Below, piece by piece: positions 27,336 through 35,508 of a stretch of 64,000 nucleotides of DNA. The stretch's first letter is position 1. Every line of letters begins with the position of its first letter. The translations under genes were made by a program, and so were the position numbers. This stretch comes from an uncultured Cellulophaga sp. (lineage in GTDB: Bacteria; Bacteroidota; Bacteroidia; Flavobacteriales; Flavobacteriaceae): NCBI GenBank assembly GCA_947496695.1, contig CANMEI010000009.1, forward strand, positions 113,553-177,552, in the 5' to 3' direction. The notes beneath the pieces were generated by a model that saw only the letters and a program-made list of their open reading frames with translations, had not been told where the DNA came from and did no database searches.

Positions 27336-27818
27336 ATGGCTACAGCCAATAAAAATTTATCGGTATACGATAAAACAACAATCCCAAACGCGAAAAATTT
27401 TCGGTTTGGGATTGTTGTTTCTGAATGGAATACAGAAATTACAGAAGGTTTGTATAATGGTGCTTTAGAGGCACTTTTAGATTGTGGGTCAACAAAGGAT
27501 AATATTATCCGTTGGAATGTGCCAGGGAGTTTTGAATTGACCTTCGGGAGTAAAAAAATGATTGCAACTCAAAATGTAGATGCGGTTATTGCAATTGGTA
27601 GTGTAATACAAGGTGAGACTAAACATTTTGATTTTGTTTGTGAAGCTACAGCTCAAGGAATTAAAGATTTAAATATTCAAACTGATACACCTGTAATTTT
27701 TTGTGTACTAACAGATAATGATTTACAACAAGCAATAGACCGTAGTGGAGGTATTCATGGTAATAAAGGTACTGAAGCAGCAATAGCTGCAATAAAAATG
27801 GCAGCATTAGGTAACTGA
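27336..27818 (+). CDS. ribH: 6,7-dimethyl-8-ribityllumazine synthase
   Basis: 160-residue riboflavin pathway enzyme that condenses 5-amino-6-ribitylaminouracil with 3,4-dihydroxybutanone 4-phosphate and forms icosahedral or decameric shells. Signatures: RFGIVVSEWNTEITEGLYNGAL, RWNVPGSFELTFGSKKM, AIGSVIQGETKHFDFV (with catalytic His) and FCVLTDNDLQQAIDRSGG. I chose the ATG at 27336; a longer frame from 27300 starts inside the TPR gene and adds an unrelated peptide. Confidence 0.96.
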   Translation: MATANKNLSVYDKTTIPNAKNFRFGIVVSEWNTEITEGLYNGALEALLDCGSTKDNIIRWNVPGSFELTFGSKKMIATQNVDAVIAIGSVIQGETKHFDFVCEATAQGIKDLNIQTDTPVIFCVLTDNDLQQAIDRSGGIHGNKGTEAAIAAIKMAALGN

Positions 27819-27827
27819 TTTTTTCTT

Positions 27828-27875
27828 TTATAAACTTATGTAAAGTTTATAATTCAGTATTATAAATTTTTTTTT
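27828..27875 (+). terminator. AT-rich terminator with two overlapping hairpins after ribH
   Basis: A 10-bp stem (27828-27837 with 27843-27852) and a 7-bp stem (27846-27852 with 27860-27866) share TTTATAA, so only one can form at a time. The second is followed by nine T. GC content is low, so strength is uncertain. Confidence 0.45.
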
Positions 27876-27963
27876 GGTCTGTCTTGTAGAAGTTTATAAG
27901 GGTTGCTATACGAATGTTAACAATTTTTGGCATCCAATAAGGAATAAATTTCTGTATTTTCAG

Positions 27964-27971
27964 TACTTTTG
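27964..27971 (+). promoter_or_regulatory. -7 promoter box (TACTTTTG) for the small protein-mutL operon
   Basis: Full TAnnTTTG match, 25 bases before the TTG start at 27997. It supports transcription beginning just before that start. Confidence 0.55.
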
Positions 27972-27996
27972 ATACTGAATCAAAAACAAACTCATC

Positions 27997-28287
27997 TTGA
28001 GATTAAAAGGTTTTAAACTTCGTAAGAATACTAGTTTCAGGTACGTTCCACGTTATGTTGAAGACGAAGGTGTGGAAAATCCTTATAAATTTGATTCAAA
28101 GTTTTCAAAATATAAAAACGCATCAATCTCTGGCGATATAAGAGGCCAGTGGGGTGCAGCAAGAAAAGCTAGTAGAACTAAAGGTAATCGTGAAATTAAC
28201 TTTAGACTAATAGCAATTATAGCCATATTATGTTTAATTGTTCTATGGTTTTTCGACTTTGATTTATCTCTATTTACCAGATTTTAA
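27997..28287 (+). CDS. Small membrane protein often mislabelled riboflavin synthase subunit beta
   Basis: 96-residue protein with a basic N-terminal part (KLRKNTSFRYVPRYVEDEG) and one hydrophobic segment near the C-terminus (about 70-90, LIAIIAILCLIVLWFFDF). Relatives in Flavobacteriaceae sit between ribH and mutL and have been named after ribH, but nothing here resembles a riboflavin enzyme. The start is the TTG at 27997, or slightly downstream; no ATG gives a full-length product. It overlaps mutL by one base, so it is probably translationally coupled to it. Confidence 0.72.
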   Translation: MRLKGFKLRKNTSFRYVPRYVEDEGVENPYKFDSKFSKYKNASISGDIRGQWGAARKASRTKGNREINFRLIAIIAILCLIVLWFFDFDLSLFTRF

Positions 28288-30164
28288 TGGCTGACATTAT
28301 TCAACTTTTACCAGATCATGTAGCGAATCAAATTGCTGCAGGTGAGGTGGTGCAACGACCAGCTTCAGTAGTTAAAGAACTTTTAGAAAATGCTATTGAT
28401 GCAGGAGCAGATACTATTAAACTAATTATTAAAGATGGTGGTAAGGCATTAATACAAGTTGTAGATAATGGTAAAGGCATGAGCCATACTGATGCTCGCC
28501 TGAGTTTTGAGCGCCATGCAACTTCAAAAATTAAAAGTGCTGAAGATTTATTTAGCCTTAATACAAAAGGTTTTAGAGGAGAGGCTTTGGCTTCAATAGC
28601 AGCAATTGCACATGTTGAATTACATACTAAAACCGAAGATGATGAGGTTGGTACACAGTTAAAAATTGAAGGTAGTAAAATTGTTTCTCAAGAAATTGCT
28701 GTAAGGCCAAAAGGAACATCACTTTGTGTTAAGAACTTATTTTTTAATATACCTGCAAGACGTAATTTTTTAAAATCAAACCAAGTAGAGTTTAGGCATA
28801 TTACAGATGAGTTTCATCGTGTGGCTTTAGCACACCCATCAATTCAATTTAATTTTTACAATAATGGGAGTGAAATATTTAATCTTCCGAGTTCTAATTA
28901 CAGACAACGGATAGTAAATATTTTTGGAACTAAAACAAATGAAAAATTAGTCCCTGCTGAGGAAGAAACACAAGTTGTTAAAATATCAGGATTTATTACA
29001 AAACCTGAATACTCTAAAAAAAGTAGAGGAGAGCAGTTTTTCTTTGTAAATAATAGGTTTATAAAAAGTCCATATCTACATCACGCTGTAGTTAGTGCTT
29101 TTGAAGGATTGATAAAATCAGAAAACCACCCTGGATATTTTTTGTACTTAGATGTAGACCCTGCGACTATTGATATTAATATACACCCTACAAAAACAGA
29201 AATTAAGTTTGATGATGAGCATACGCTTTATGCATTACTTAGGTCAACAATAAAACATGCATTAGGTCAATTTAATGTGGTGCCTAGTATAGATTTTGAA
29301 CAAGATCCAAATTTAGACACACCTTATGCATATCAAAAAAAATCTGCAGAACAGCCAAAAGTTGTTGTCGATTCAGGTTTTAATCCGTTTGCTACGGATA
29401 AAGATAAACCAGTTTCTAAGCCAGGAAATGGAGGAGGTAGTTCTTCTTATAACTACGAAAAATCAAGTGCTAAAGGGTGGGAAAACCTTTATGTAGGTAT
29501 AGAATCTAAAGTAGGTAAAGAGTCTGATTTTAGTAGTGTAAGTTTCGAATCTGAAGTAATTACAGGTTCAATATTTGATGAACAACGAGAGCCTATTGAC
29601 TCTGTTGCTACTACATTTCAATTAAGACGGAAATATATAGTTACAACTATAAAATCAGGTATGATTGTAATTGACCAAAGTAGGGCACATCAAAGAGTTT
29701 TATATGAGAGTTTTTTAAAAAATATAACAGTTAAAGAGGCTGTTAGTCAGCAATTATTGTTTCCGCTACAGTTATCGTTTTCTAAAGCTGATGTTTTAAT
29801 TATTTCAGAGATAAAAGAAAGTTTGCAAACATTAGGTTTTGCATTTGATAAAATTGAAGATGAACATGTCGAAATTTCAGGTGTCCCATTATTGGTACCA
29901 GAAAGTGAGGTTGGTATGGTTTTAGATCAATTAATATCTGATTACCAAATGGATGTTGAAACTGACAGTTTTTCACAATCAGATATTGTTTCAAAAACAT
30001 TAAGTAAAACACTGGCAGTAAAAACTGGAGAGCAATTAGATAGTGAATCGCAATTAGCATTGGTTAATAATTTATTTGCTTGTAAGGAATTTAAAGTAAG
30101 TCCGTTTAATAAACCTATATATATTACTATAACTGGTGATGATATTGATAAAAAATTCTTATAA
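28287..30164 (+). CDS. mutL: DNA mismatch repair protein MutL
   Basis: 625-residue GHKL ATPase that links MutS mismatch recognition to strand processing. N-terminal motifs are intact: ELLENAIDAGAD, DNGKGM, GFRGEALASIAAIAHVEL and NIHPTKTEIKF. After a low-complexity linker (about 340-440), the C-terminal dimerisation domain follows. The endonuclease motif normally written DQHAxxE reads DQSRAHQRVLYE here, and no CPHGRP-like end motif is present (SPFNKPIYITITGDD), so nicking activity is doubtful. It overlaps the small protein and the first rhomboid gene by one base each. Confidence 0.95.
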   Translation: MADIIQLLPDHVANQIAAGEVVQRPASVVKELLENAIDAGADTIKLIIKDGGKALIQVVDNGKGMSHTDARLSFERHATSKIKSAEDLFSLNTKGFRGEALASIAAIAHVELHTKTEDDEVGTQLKIEGSKIVSQEIAVRPKGTSLCVKNLFFNIPARRNFLKSNQVEFRHITDEFHRVALAHPSIQFNFYNNGSEIFNLPSSNYRQRIVNIFGTKTNEKLVPAEEETQVVKISGFITKPEYSKKSRGEQFFFVNNRFIKSPYLHHAVVSAFEGLIKSENHPGYFLYLDVDPATIDINIHPTKTEIKFDDEHTLYALLRSTIKHALGQFNVVPSIDFEQDPNLDTPYAYQKKSAEQPKVVVDSGFNPFATDKDKPVSKPGNGGGSSSYNYEKSSAKGWENLYVGIESKVGKESDFSSVSFESEVITGSIFDEQREPIDSVATTFQLRRKYIVTTIKSGMIVIDQSRAHQRVLYESFLKNITVKEAVSQQLLFPLQLSFSKADVLIISEIKESLQTLGFAFDKIEDEHVEISGVPLLVPESEVGMVLDQLISDYQMDVETDSFSQSDIVSKTLSKTLAVKTGEQLDSESQLALVNNLFACKEFKVSPFNKPIYITITGDDIDKKFL

Positions 30165-30907
30165 TGATTAAAATAACCGATGCAGTTAAGCATTTAATTA
30201 TCATAAATGTGCTATTTTTTATAGCTACTCAATTTTATGGTGACGTAATGTATCAATGGTTTGCTTTATGGTTTCCAAAAAATGAAAATTTTCAAATTTG
30301 GCAAATCGTAACGCATATGTTTATGCATGGAGGTACATCACACATTCTCTTTAATATGATTGGTTTGTGGATGTTCGGTTCAGCTGTAGAACGTTATTTA
30401 GGTAAAACTCAATTTTTATTTCTTTATTTTTCAGCAGGTTTAGGTGCTGTTTTATTTCAGCTTGGATTTTATTATTTCAATTTTATTCCTGTTTTTTCAG
30501 AATTGCAAAGCTCAGGCTTAGGTTCTGATCAAATTACACAAATGTTGACATCTAACCGAATTATTGAGGGAGTTACAAATGCTCAAGTGGCTCAATTAAG
30601 AACAATTGCTCCATATTTTAATGCTTCTATGGTAGGAGCCTCAGGTTGTATTATGGGGGTTTTAGCAGCATTTGGTGTTATGAACCCTAATGCAGAGTTA
30701 ATGATGATTTTTTTACCGATACCAATAAAAGCAAAATATTTTATACCAGGTATTATACTTTTAGATGTTATATCAGCTGTAACAGGTCAATCATTCTTTA
30801 GTCCAAGTAATACTGCATATATGGCTCACGTGGGTGGAGCATTAATTGGCTTTATTATGATGTGGTATTGGAAAAAAAATTCATTTAATAAGAACCGTTG
30901 GAATTAA
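30164..30907 (+). CDS. Rhomboid family intramembrane serine protease, first copy
   Basis: 247-residue polytopic membrane protease with about six helices. The catalytic serine lies in VGASGCIMG (GxSG) and the histidine in AHVGGALIGF in the last helix; HGGTSHILFNMIGLWMFG in the L1/TM2 region is typical. A long loop (about 105-155) separates the third helix from the GASG helix. It begins by one-base overlap with the mutL stop and is followed after one base by a second rhomboid gene. Substrates unknown. Confidence 0.93.
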   Translation: MIKITDAVKHLIIINVLFFIATQFYGDVMYQWFALWFPKNENFQIWQIVTHMFMHGGTSHILFNMIGLWMFGSAVERYLGKTQFLFLYFSAGLGAVLFQLGFYYFNFIPVFSELQSSGLGSDQITQMLTSNRIIEGVTNAQVAQLRTIAPYFNASMVGASGCIMGVLAAFGVMNPNAELMMIFLPIPIKAKYFIPGIILLDVISAVTGQSFFSPSNTAYMAHVGGALIGFIMMWYWKKNSFNKNRWN

Positions 30908-30908
30908 A

Positions 30909-31775
30909 ATGGCTACAAATTTAAAATACCAATATGCTCGATTAAATATTGCTGAAAAAATAATAGCAATTAATGTTGTAGTTTTTATAGTTACTAGACT
31001 TATATCAGTATTGTTTGGTTTATCAGGGGCGTCTCTTGTAGGTTGGTTTGAATTACCTAAAGATTTTTTGTCATTTATTACACAGCCATGGTCAATAGTT
31101 ACCTATTCATTTTTACATGGAGGTTTTATGCATATTTTTTGGAATATGTTAATGCTTTTCTATGTAGGGCGAATGTTCTTAAATCTTTTTAGTGATAGAA
31201 AATTTATAAATGTATATTTTTTAGGAATTATATTTGGAGGAATTATATTCTTGTTGAGTTATAATATTTTCCCAGCCTTAACTGGGCTTAATAATGTTTT
31301 GATCGGTGCTTCTGCTGGTGTAACTGCAGTATTAATATTTCTTTGTACTTATAATCCAAACCAAGAAGTAAGAGTTGTTTTTTTTAATGTGAAATTGTGG
31401 TATGTAGGTGTGTTTTTTGTTTTGGTTGATTTAATACAAATAGGCTACGGGGCTAATATAGGTGGTAGGTTAGCACATTTAGGAGGTGCATTCATAGGCT
31501 ATATTTATGCTAAAAAATTAATGGATGGTGTTGATATTGGTTCTGGTTTTTCTAGTATGATTGATTGGTTTCTAAACTTATTTAAAAAAGAGAAAAAGGC
31601 GCCAATGAAAACAGTTTATAGAAAGCCTGTTTCAAACTTAAAGAAACAAGTTAGTTACGAAAAAGAATCACATCAAAGGCGTGTTGATGCAATATTAGAT
31701 AAGATTAGTAAATCTGGTTATGAAAGTCTTTCAAAAGAAGAAAAGGACTTTTTATTTAAAGCAGGAAAAGAATAA
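30909..31775 (+). CDS. Rhomboid family intramembrane serine protease, second copy
   Basis: 288-residue rhomboid with catalytic serine in IGASAGVTAVL (GxSx, Ala in the usual Gly place) and histidine in RLAHLGGAFIGYIYAKK. HGGFMHIFWNMLMLFYVGR corresponds to the TM2 region. A cytosolic tail (about 215-288) is Lys-rich and ends with RVDAILDKISKSGYESLSKEEKDFLFKAGKE, a conserved C-terminal motif in Bacteroidota rhomboids. It lies one base after the first rhomboid and four bases before the EEP gene. The two copies differ clearly, so they are not a recent duplication. Confidence 0.93.
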   Translation: MATNLKYQYARLNIAEKIIAINVVVFIVTRLISVLFGLSGASLVGWFELPKDFLSFITQPWSIVTYSFLHGGFMHIFWNMLMLFYVGRMFLNLFSDRKFINVYFLGIIFGGIIFLLSYNIFPALTGLNNVLIGASAGVTAVLIFLCTYNPNQEVRVVFFNVKLWYVGVFFVLVDLIQIGYGANIGGRLAHLGGAFIGYIYAKKLMDGVDIGSGFSSMIDWFLNLFKKEKKAPMKTVYRKPVSNLKKQVSYEKESHQRRVDAILDKISKSGYESLSKEEKDFLFKAGKE

Positions 31776-31779
31776 ATAG

Positions 31780-32802
31780 GTGAGAAAAATAATATTATTT
31801 ATTCATAGATTTTTTTTCAGTATTAATGTTTTTTTTGCTGTATGTTTACTATTAGCTTGTTTTATACCTTATATTTCAACAGAGAAATTTCCTGTAGTAG
31901 CATTTTTTAGTTTAGGTATTCCAATTTTAGTTTTAATAAATATAGTATTTACTATTTATTGGCTTTTTGTACGTAAAAAACAGTTTTTTTTATCGTTAAT
32001 TGTACTGGCTATTGGCTACTTTTCTTTGTCCTCTTTTTTTATGTTTCGGTTTAATGAAGTTGAAGCTTCAAGTAAAGATCTAACCGTTATGACTTATAAT
32101 GTGCGTGGATTTAATAATAGTAATATTATTCATAACCCTAATATTTTTGAAGAAACTCAAGACTTTATAAAGAAAGAAAATCCTGATGTTATTTGTTTTC
32201 AAGAGTTTAATTATATTCATAGAAATGATTTTAAGGACTATAAGTATAGTTATATAGAGTACATTAAAAACTCTGGAAAAATTAAAATTGGAATTTTTTC
32301 TAAATATCCAATTATTAATGAGGGTTTACTAAACTTTCCTGATAGTGGTAATGATGCTGCTTATGTTGATATACTTTATAAGAAAGACACTGTAAGAATA
32401 TATGCTTTGCATTTAGAGTCTTTACGTATTGTACCACATAAAAGCGCTTTAATAAAAGAAGAATCTACAAAATTATATGGTAGACTAACTAAGGTTTTTA
32501 GAAAACAGCAAGAGCAAGCAAATTTAGTGTTAGCCCATAGAAAATCAGTGCCCTATAAAACTATTATTTGTGGTGATTTTAATGGTACGGAGTATTCTAA
32601 TGTGTATAGAACAATTAAAGGTGATATGACTGATACTTTTAAAGAAAAAGGTGTGGGTTACGGCCGAACATATAATTACAAATATTACCCAGTACGTATT
32701 GACTTTATTTTGGTAGATGAACGCTTAAAAGTTAAATCTCATAAAAATTATAATGTGAATTTTTCTGATCACTTTCCGGTAATGTCATCAATATCATTTT
32801 AA
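31780..32802 (+). CDS. Membrane-anchored endonuclease/exonuclease/phosphatase family protein
   Basis: 340 residues starting at GTG 31780. Three hydrophobic segments (about 8-30, 40-65, 72-90) precede an EEP domain (about 97-340) with LTVMTYNVRGFN, DVICFQEFNY, IICGDFNGTEYSN and the C-terminal SDHFPVMSSISF; together these form the metal and catalytic site of the fold. Substrate class (nucleic acid or phosphodiester lipid) cannot be told. It closes the mutL-rhomboid operon and its stop lies three bases from the stop of the convergent DUF6122 gene, with no terminator visible between. Confidence 0.9.
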   Translation: MRKIILFIHRFFFSINVFFAVCLLLACFIPYISTEKFPVVAFFSLGIPILVLINIVFTIYWLFVRKKQFFLSLIVLAIGYFSLSSFFMFRFNEVEASSKDLTVMTYNVRGFNNSNIIHNPNIFEETQDFIKKENPDVICFQEFNYIHRNDFKDYKYSYIEYIKNSGKIKIGIFSKYPIINEGLLNFPDSGNDAAYVDILYKKDTVRIYALHLESLRIVPHKSALIKEESTKLYGRLTKVFRKQQEQANLVLAHRKSVPYKTIICGDFNGTEYSNVYRTIKGDMTDTFKEKGVGYGRTYNYKYYPVRIDFILVDERLKVKSHKNYNVNFSDHFPVMSSISF

Positions 32803-32805
32803 TAG

Positions 32806-33114
32806 TTACATTAACCAACAATCGCTATAATCTGCTAAAATATGTAGTAATAAAGCAATGCCAAAAATTCTTGTTTTTTTAAAGAATAATAAGCTAAAAT
32901 AGACTGTAATAGCCCAGTATGTGTGTAGGAAATGAAAATTTATACTGCAACGGTTTGGGTCAAAAATTGGATTAGCTAAAAAATGATCTACATCAATTAA
33001 AATTCCTGCTAAAAGAATAATTATAACTTTTGTTTTGTGTTCTTTATAAAAAAAAACACCAATTAATATTGGTATAATAAAATGAATGCCATAGTGTACA
33101 CAAAACCTAAGCAT
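32806..33114 (-). CDS. DUF6122 family small membrane protein
   Basis: 102-residue protein with about four short hydrophobic segments and the pattern LRFCVHYGIHFIIPI, LAGILIDVDHFLANPIFDPNRCSINFHFLHTYWAI and LLLHILADYSDCWLM. The spaced His and Asp residues (VHYGIH, DVDH, LHTY, HILADYSD) resemble metal-dependent membrane hydrolases such as the YdjM/LexA-binding family, but no activity is known. The start overlaps the WbqC-like gene by eight bases. It is the last gene of the parA-to-DUF6122 leftward array. Confidence 0.85.
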   Translation of the reverse strand: MLRFCVHYGIHFIIPILIGVFFYKEHKTKVIIILLAGILIDVDHFLANPIFDPNRCSINFHFLHTYWAITVYFSLLFFKKTRIFGIALLLHILADYSDCWLM

Positions 33115-33742
33115 CTAAAAAATCTAATGGTATATTTTGCAGATAAGTTAGTGTATTTGTTCCCTCATTAAATAATAAGTCTAAAATACTAAGGTTTGGA
33201 ATAAAGCCATTTCTGTCACCAAAAACTTGAACATAAGGTTTGTAGTTAATAGCTATTTCTTTTTTTGCGCTTATTAAATAGCGAGCATCTGTTTGGTTGG
33301 TTGTTACTTCTTTATGGTATATAGTGGTTTTTTCTTTAGGTATATCTAGTTGTAAGCAATCACATATAACTTCAATAGTTTTTAAATTAAAGTCAAGTAG
33401 ATTATCATACTCCTGATCGTAAAGTGTTGATATTTCATCTTCATAATATTCAAAAAATGGAGAAGTTCTATATGCAGTTTGTAGTGTGCGCCAGTGTTGC
33501 CTTTGCCAGGCATACTTATTGTCAATTTTTACACTATCATACGTATTTCTACCTTTATTTTTTCCATTGTGTTTTATAGGAATACTTAAGGTGTGAAACC
33601 CACGGTCATTAGCTATGTTGGTTCGGTTTCTAAAACTTTGTTTTTGATAGTTTCCTGAAACTTCCCATGTAATAGCTCGTTGAGCTATTACAGCAAAATT
33701 AAGAATATTCAAAAAATAGCCAGGGTGTAATAATGTTTTCAA
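33107..33742 (-). CDS. WbqC family protein
   Basis: 211-residue protein of the WbqC-like family, some members of which sit in O-antigen clusters. Features: LLHPGYFLNILNFAVIAQ at the start, SIPIKHNGKNKGRNTYDSVKIDNKYAWQRQHWRTLQTAYRTSPFFEYYEDE in the middle, and PYVQVFGDRNGFIPNLSILDLLFNEG near the C-terminus. The start codon is TTG at 33742; no ATG is available before the conserved LLHPGYF. It lies 49 bp after lepB. Enzymatic activity of the family is not established. Confidence 0.88.
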   Translation of the reverse strand: MKTLLHPGYFLNILNFAVIAQRAITWEVSGNYQKQSFRNRTNIANDRGFHTLSIPIKHNGKNKGRNTYDSVKIDNKYAWQRQHWRTLQTAYRTSPFFEYYEDEISTLYDQEYDNLLDFNLKTIEVICDCLQLDIPKEKTTIYHKEVTTNQTDARYLISAKKEIAINYKPYVQVFGDRNGFIPNLSILDLLFNEGTNTLTYLQNIPLDFLDA

Positions 33743-33791
33743 TGGTGATATATTATTTTATGTTTACGAAAAACCCATTTAAGTTTTCGCC

Positions 33792-35489
33792 TTACTCTTC
33801 TTTTGTTTTTTTCTTTTTTCTGAAATAATCAAAAACAAAATACCCCACTAAAAGAATTAAAAAGTATTTAAAGTATGAGGTTGGTTCTCCTTCTCCATTG
33901 ACAGTAGTAAAAACTCTATCCCATCGAATCTTCCAATTCCCCATTCCTTCAGTGAAATGATCAATACTCATCCAAATAAATATAGGAGTACCTACAATAT
34001 GGTCTTCAGGAACGTAACCCCAAAAACGACTATCTTCAGATCTGTGCCTGTTGTCACCCATCATCCAGTAGTAATCTTGTTTAAATGTATAGGTGTCAGT
34101 AACCTTATTGTTTATTTTTATTTGATTTCCATTTACACTAAGCGTATTGTGTTCGTAATCTTTAATTATTTTTTTATAATAAGGTAGAGACGCTATATCT
34201 AGTTTAATTGTTTTGCCTGCTTCAGGAAGATAAATAGGTCCAAAATTATCAGATGTTCCTTGTAAGTTTGAATCTTGAGGGAAAACATCGGTATTTGGTT
34301 TTTTGTAACTAAATCTATCTACAGAAACAATACCTGATTTTCCTACTAAATTTTTAGCTTCTTGCTCTGTCATATTGAACAGTGCCATATTTTTAACATT
34401 GGTAGCTTTCAAAAAAGAAATTACTTTATTGTCAGAAATACCACCAGTGTAATAATTGTATAAAGAATCAGATTTGATATAATCTAAATAGGTTCTTGTT
34501 TTTAAAACTTCTTCAGCTTTATCTTGTAGTAGTGCTTCTTTAGGTATTTTAATAACACCACCAGAGTAATTTTCTCTTCCAACAAGTTGAATTATGCTAT
34601 TGTCGATGTCATTTTTAGTTGTAATTGTATGAATAAACTCAGGTTTAGCACGGTCAGATAAAACTAGTTTTTCACCATTAATATAAACATCACCATTAAT
34701 AATAGACAAAGAATCTCCAGGTGTACCTACACAACGTTTTACGTAGTTAGATTTTTTGTCGATGGGTTTAATAACACCTTTTTGTTTTTTAAAAAATTGA
34801 TAAACAGTATCTGCTGGCCAGCTAAATACTACAATATCATTTTTCTTTACTTTTTTAAAACCAGGAAGTCTAAAATATGGTAGTTGTGGTTTTTTTAAAT
34901 ATGACTTTATTCCTAACCCAGGAATAGTGTCGTGCACCATTGGTGCAGCTACTGTAGTCATTGGTGTTCTTGCTCCGTAATGAAATTTACTTACAAATAG
35001 AAAATCACCAACTAAAAGTGTTTTTTCTAATGAGCTTGTTGGTATAACATATGGTTGTACAAAATAGGTGTGAACAATACTTGCAGCAACTACAGCAAAC
35101 ACGATTGAGCTTACCCATTCTCCCGCCATTGTTGTTGGTTGTAAGCTTCTATCTTTTATATGATCAACATCTAACGCGTAATTTATATAGTAGGTGTAAA
35201 AGCCTAAAGTTAAAAGTACAAGCCAAGTATCTGCTAATGAGTTTTTACCAAAACTTCTAATTGTTTCTACCCAAATAACAGGAAACATTAAAAGATTGAT
35301 AATAGGAATAAATAACAAAATAACCCACCATTTTGGTCTGTTGATAATTTGCATTAATACAATTGCGTTATATATGGGAATTGCTGCTTCCCAAGCTTTT
35401 CTTCCAGCTTTTACATAAAGTTTCCAAGTTCCTAAAAAATGTATTACTTGTATAGCTAGTATGAAAATTAACCACTGTGTTATATTCAT
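33792..35489 (-). CDS. lepB: Signal peptidase I, long Bacteroidota type with N-terminal membrane domain
   Basis: 565-residue inner-membrane protease that removes Sec signal peptides. An N-terminal three-helix membrane region (about 1-105, including RPKWWVILLFIPIINLLMF) precedes the anchor helix (about 125-145). The catalytic Ser153 is in IPTSSLEKTLLVGD and the Lys251 in NYVKRCVGTPGD, with WMMGDNRHRSEDSRFWG near 500. A roughly 200-residue insertion between boxes D and E makes it about twice the size of E. coli LepB. It lies between dapB and the WbqC-like gene in the parA operon. Confidence 0.95.
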   Translation of the reverse strand: MNITQWLIFILAIQVIHFLGTWKLYVKAGRKAWEAAIPIYNAIVLMQIINRPKWWVILLFIPIINLLMFPVIWVETIRSFGKNSLADTWLVLLTLGFYTYYINYALDVDHIKDRSLQPTTMAGEWVSSIVFAVVAASIVHTYFVQPYVIPTSSLEKTLLVGDFLFVSKFHYGARTPMTTVAAPMVHDTIPGLGIKSYLKKPQLPYFRLPGFKKVKKNDIVVFSWPADTVYQFFKKQKGVIKPIDKKSNYVKRCVGTPGDSLSIINGDVYINGEKLVLSDRAKPEFIHTITTKNDIDNSIIQLVGRENYSGGVIKIPKEALLQDKAEEVLKTRTYLDYIKSDSLYNYYTGGISDNKVISFLKATNVKNMALFNMTEQEAKNLVGKSGIVSVDRFSYKKPNTDVFPQDSNLQGTSDNFGPIYLPEAGKTIKLDIASLPYYKKIIKDYEHNTLSVNGNQIKINNKVTDTYTFKQDYYWMMGDNRHRSEDSRFWGYVPEDHIVGTPIFIWMSIDHFTEGMGNWKIRWDRVFTTVNGEGEPTSYFKYFLILLVGYFVFDYFRKKKKTKEE

Positions 35490-35508
35490 TATATATTTCT
35501 TTTATTTT

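Noticed and set aside
28036..28056. Possible parS half-site (GTTCCACG) near 28043
   Set aside because: Only one half resembles the parS consensus, the other half does not match, and it lies inside a coding region. No full GTTTCACGTGAAAC-like or TGTTCCACGTGGAACA-like palindrome was seen.
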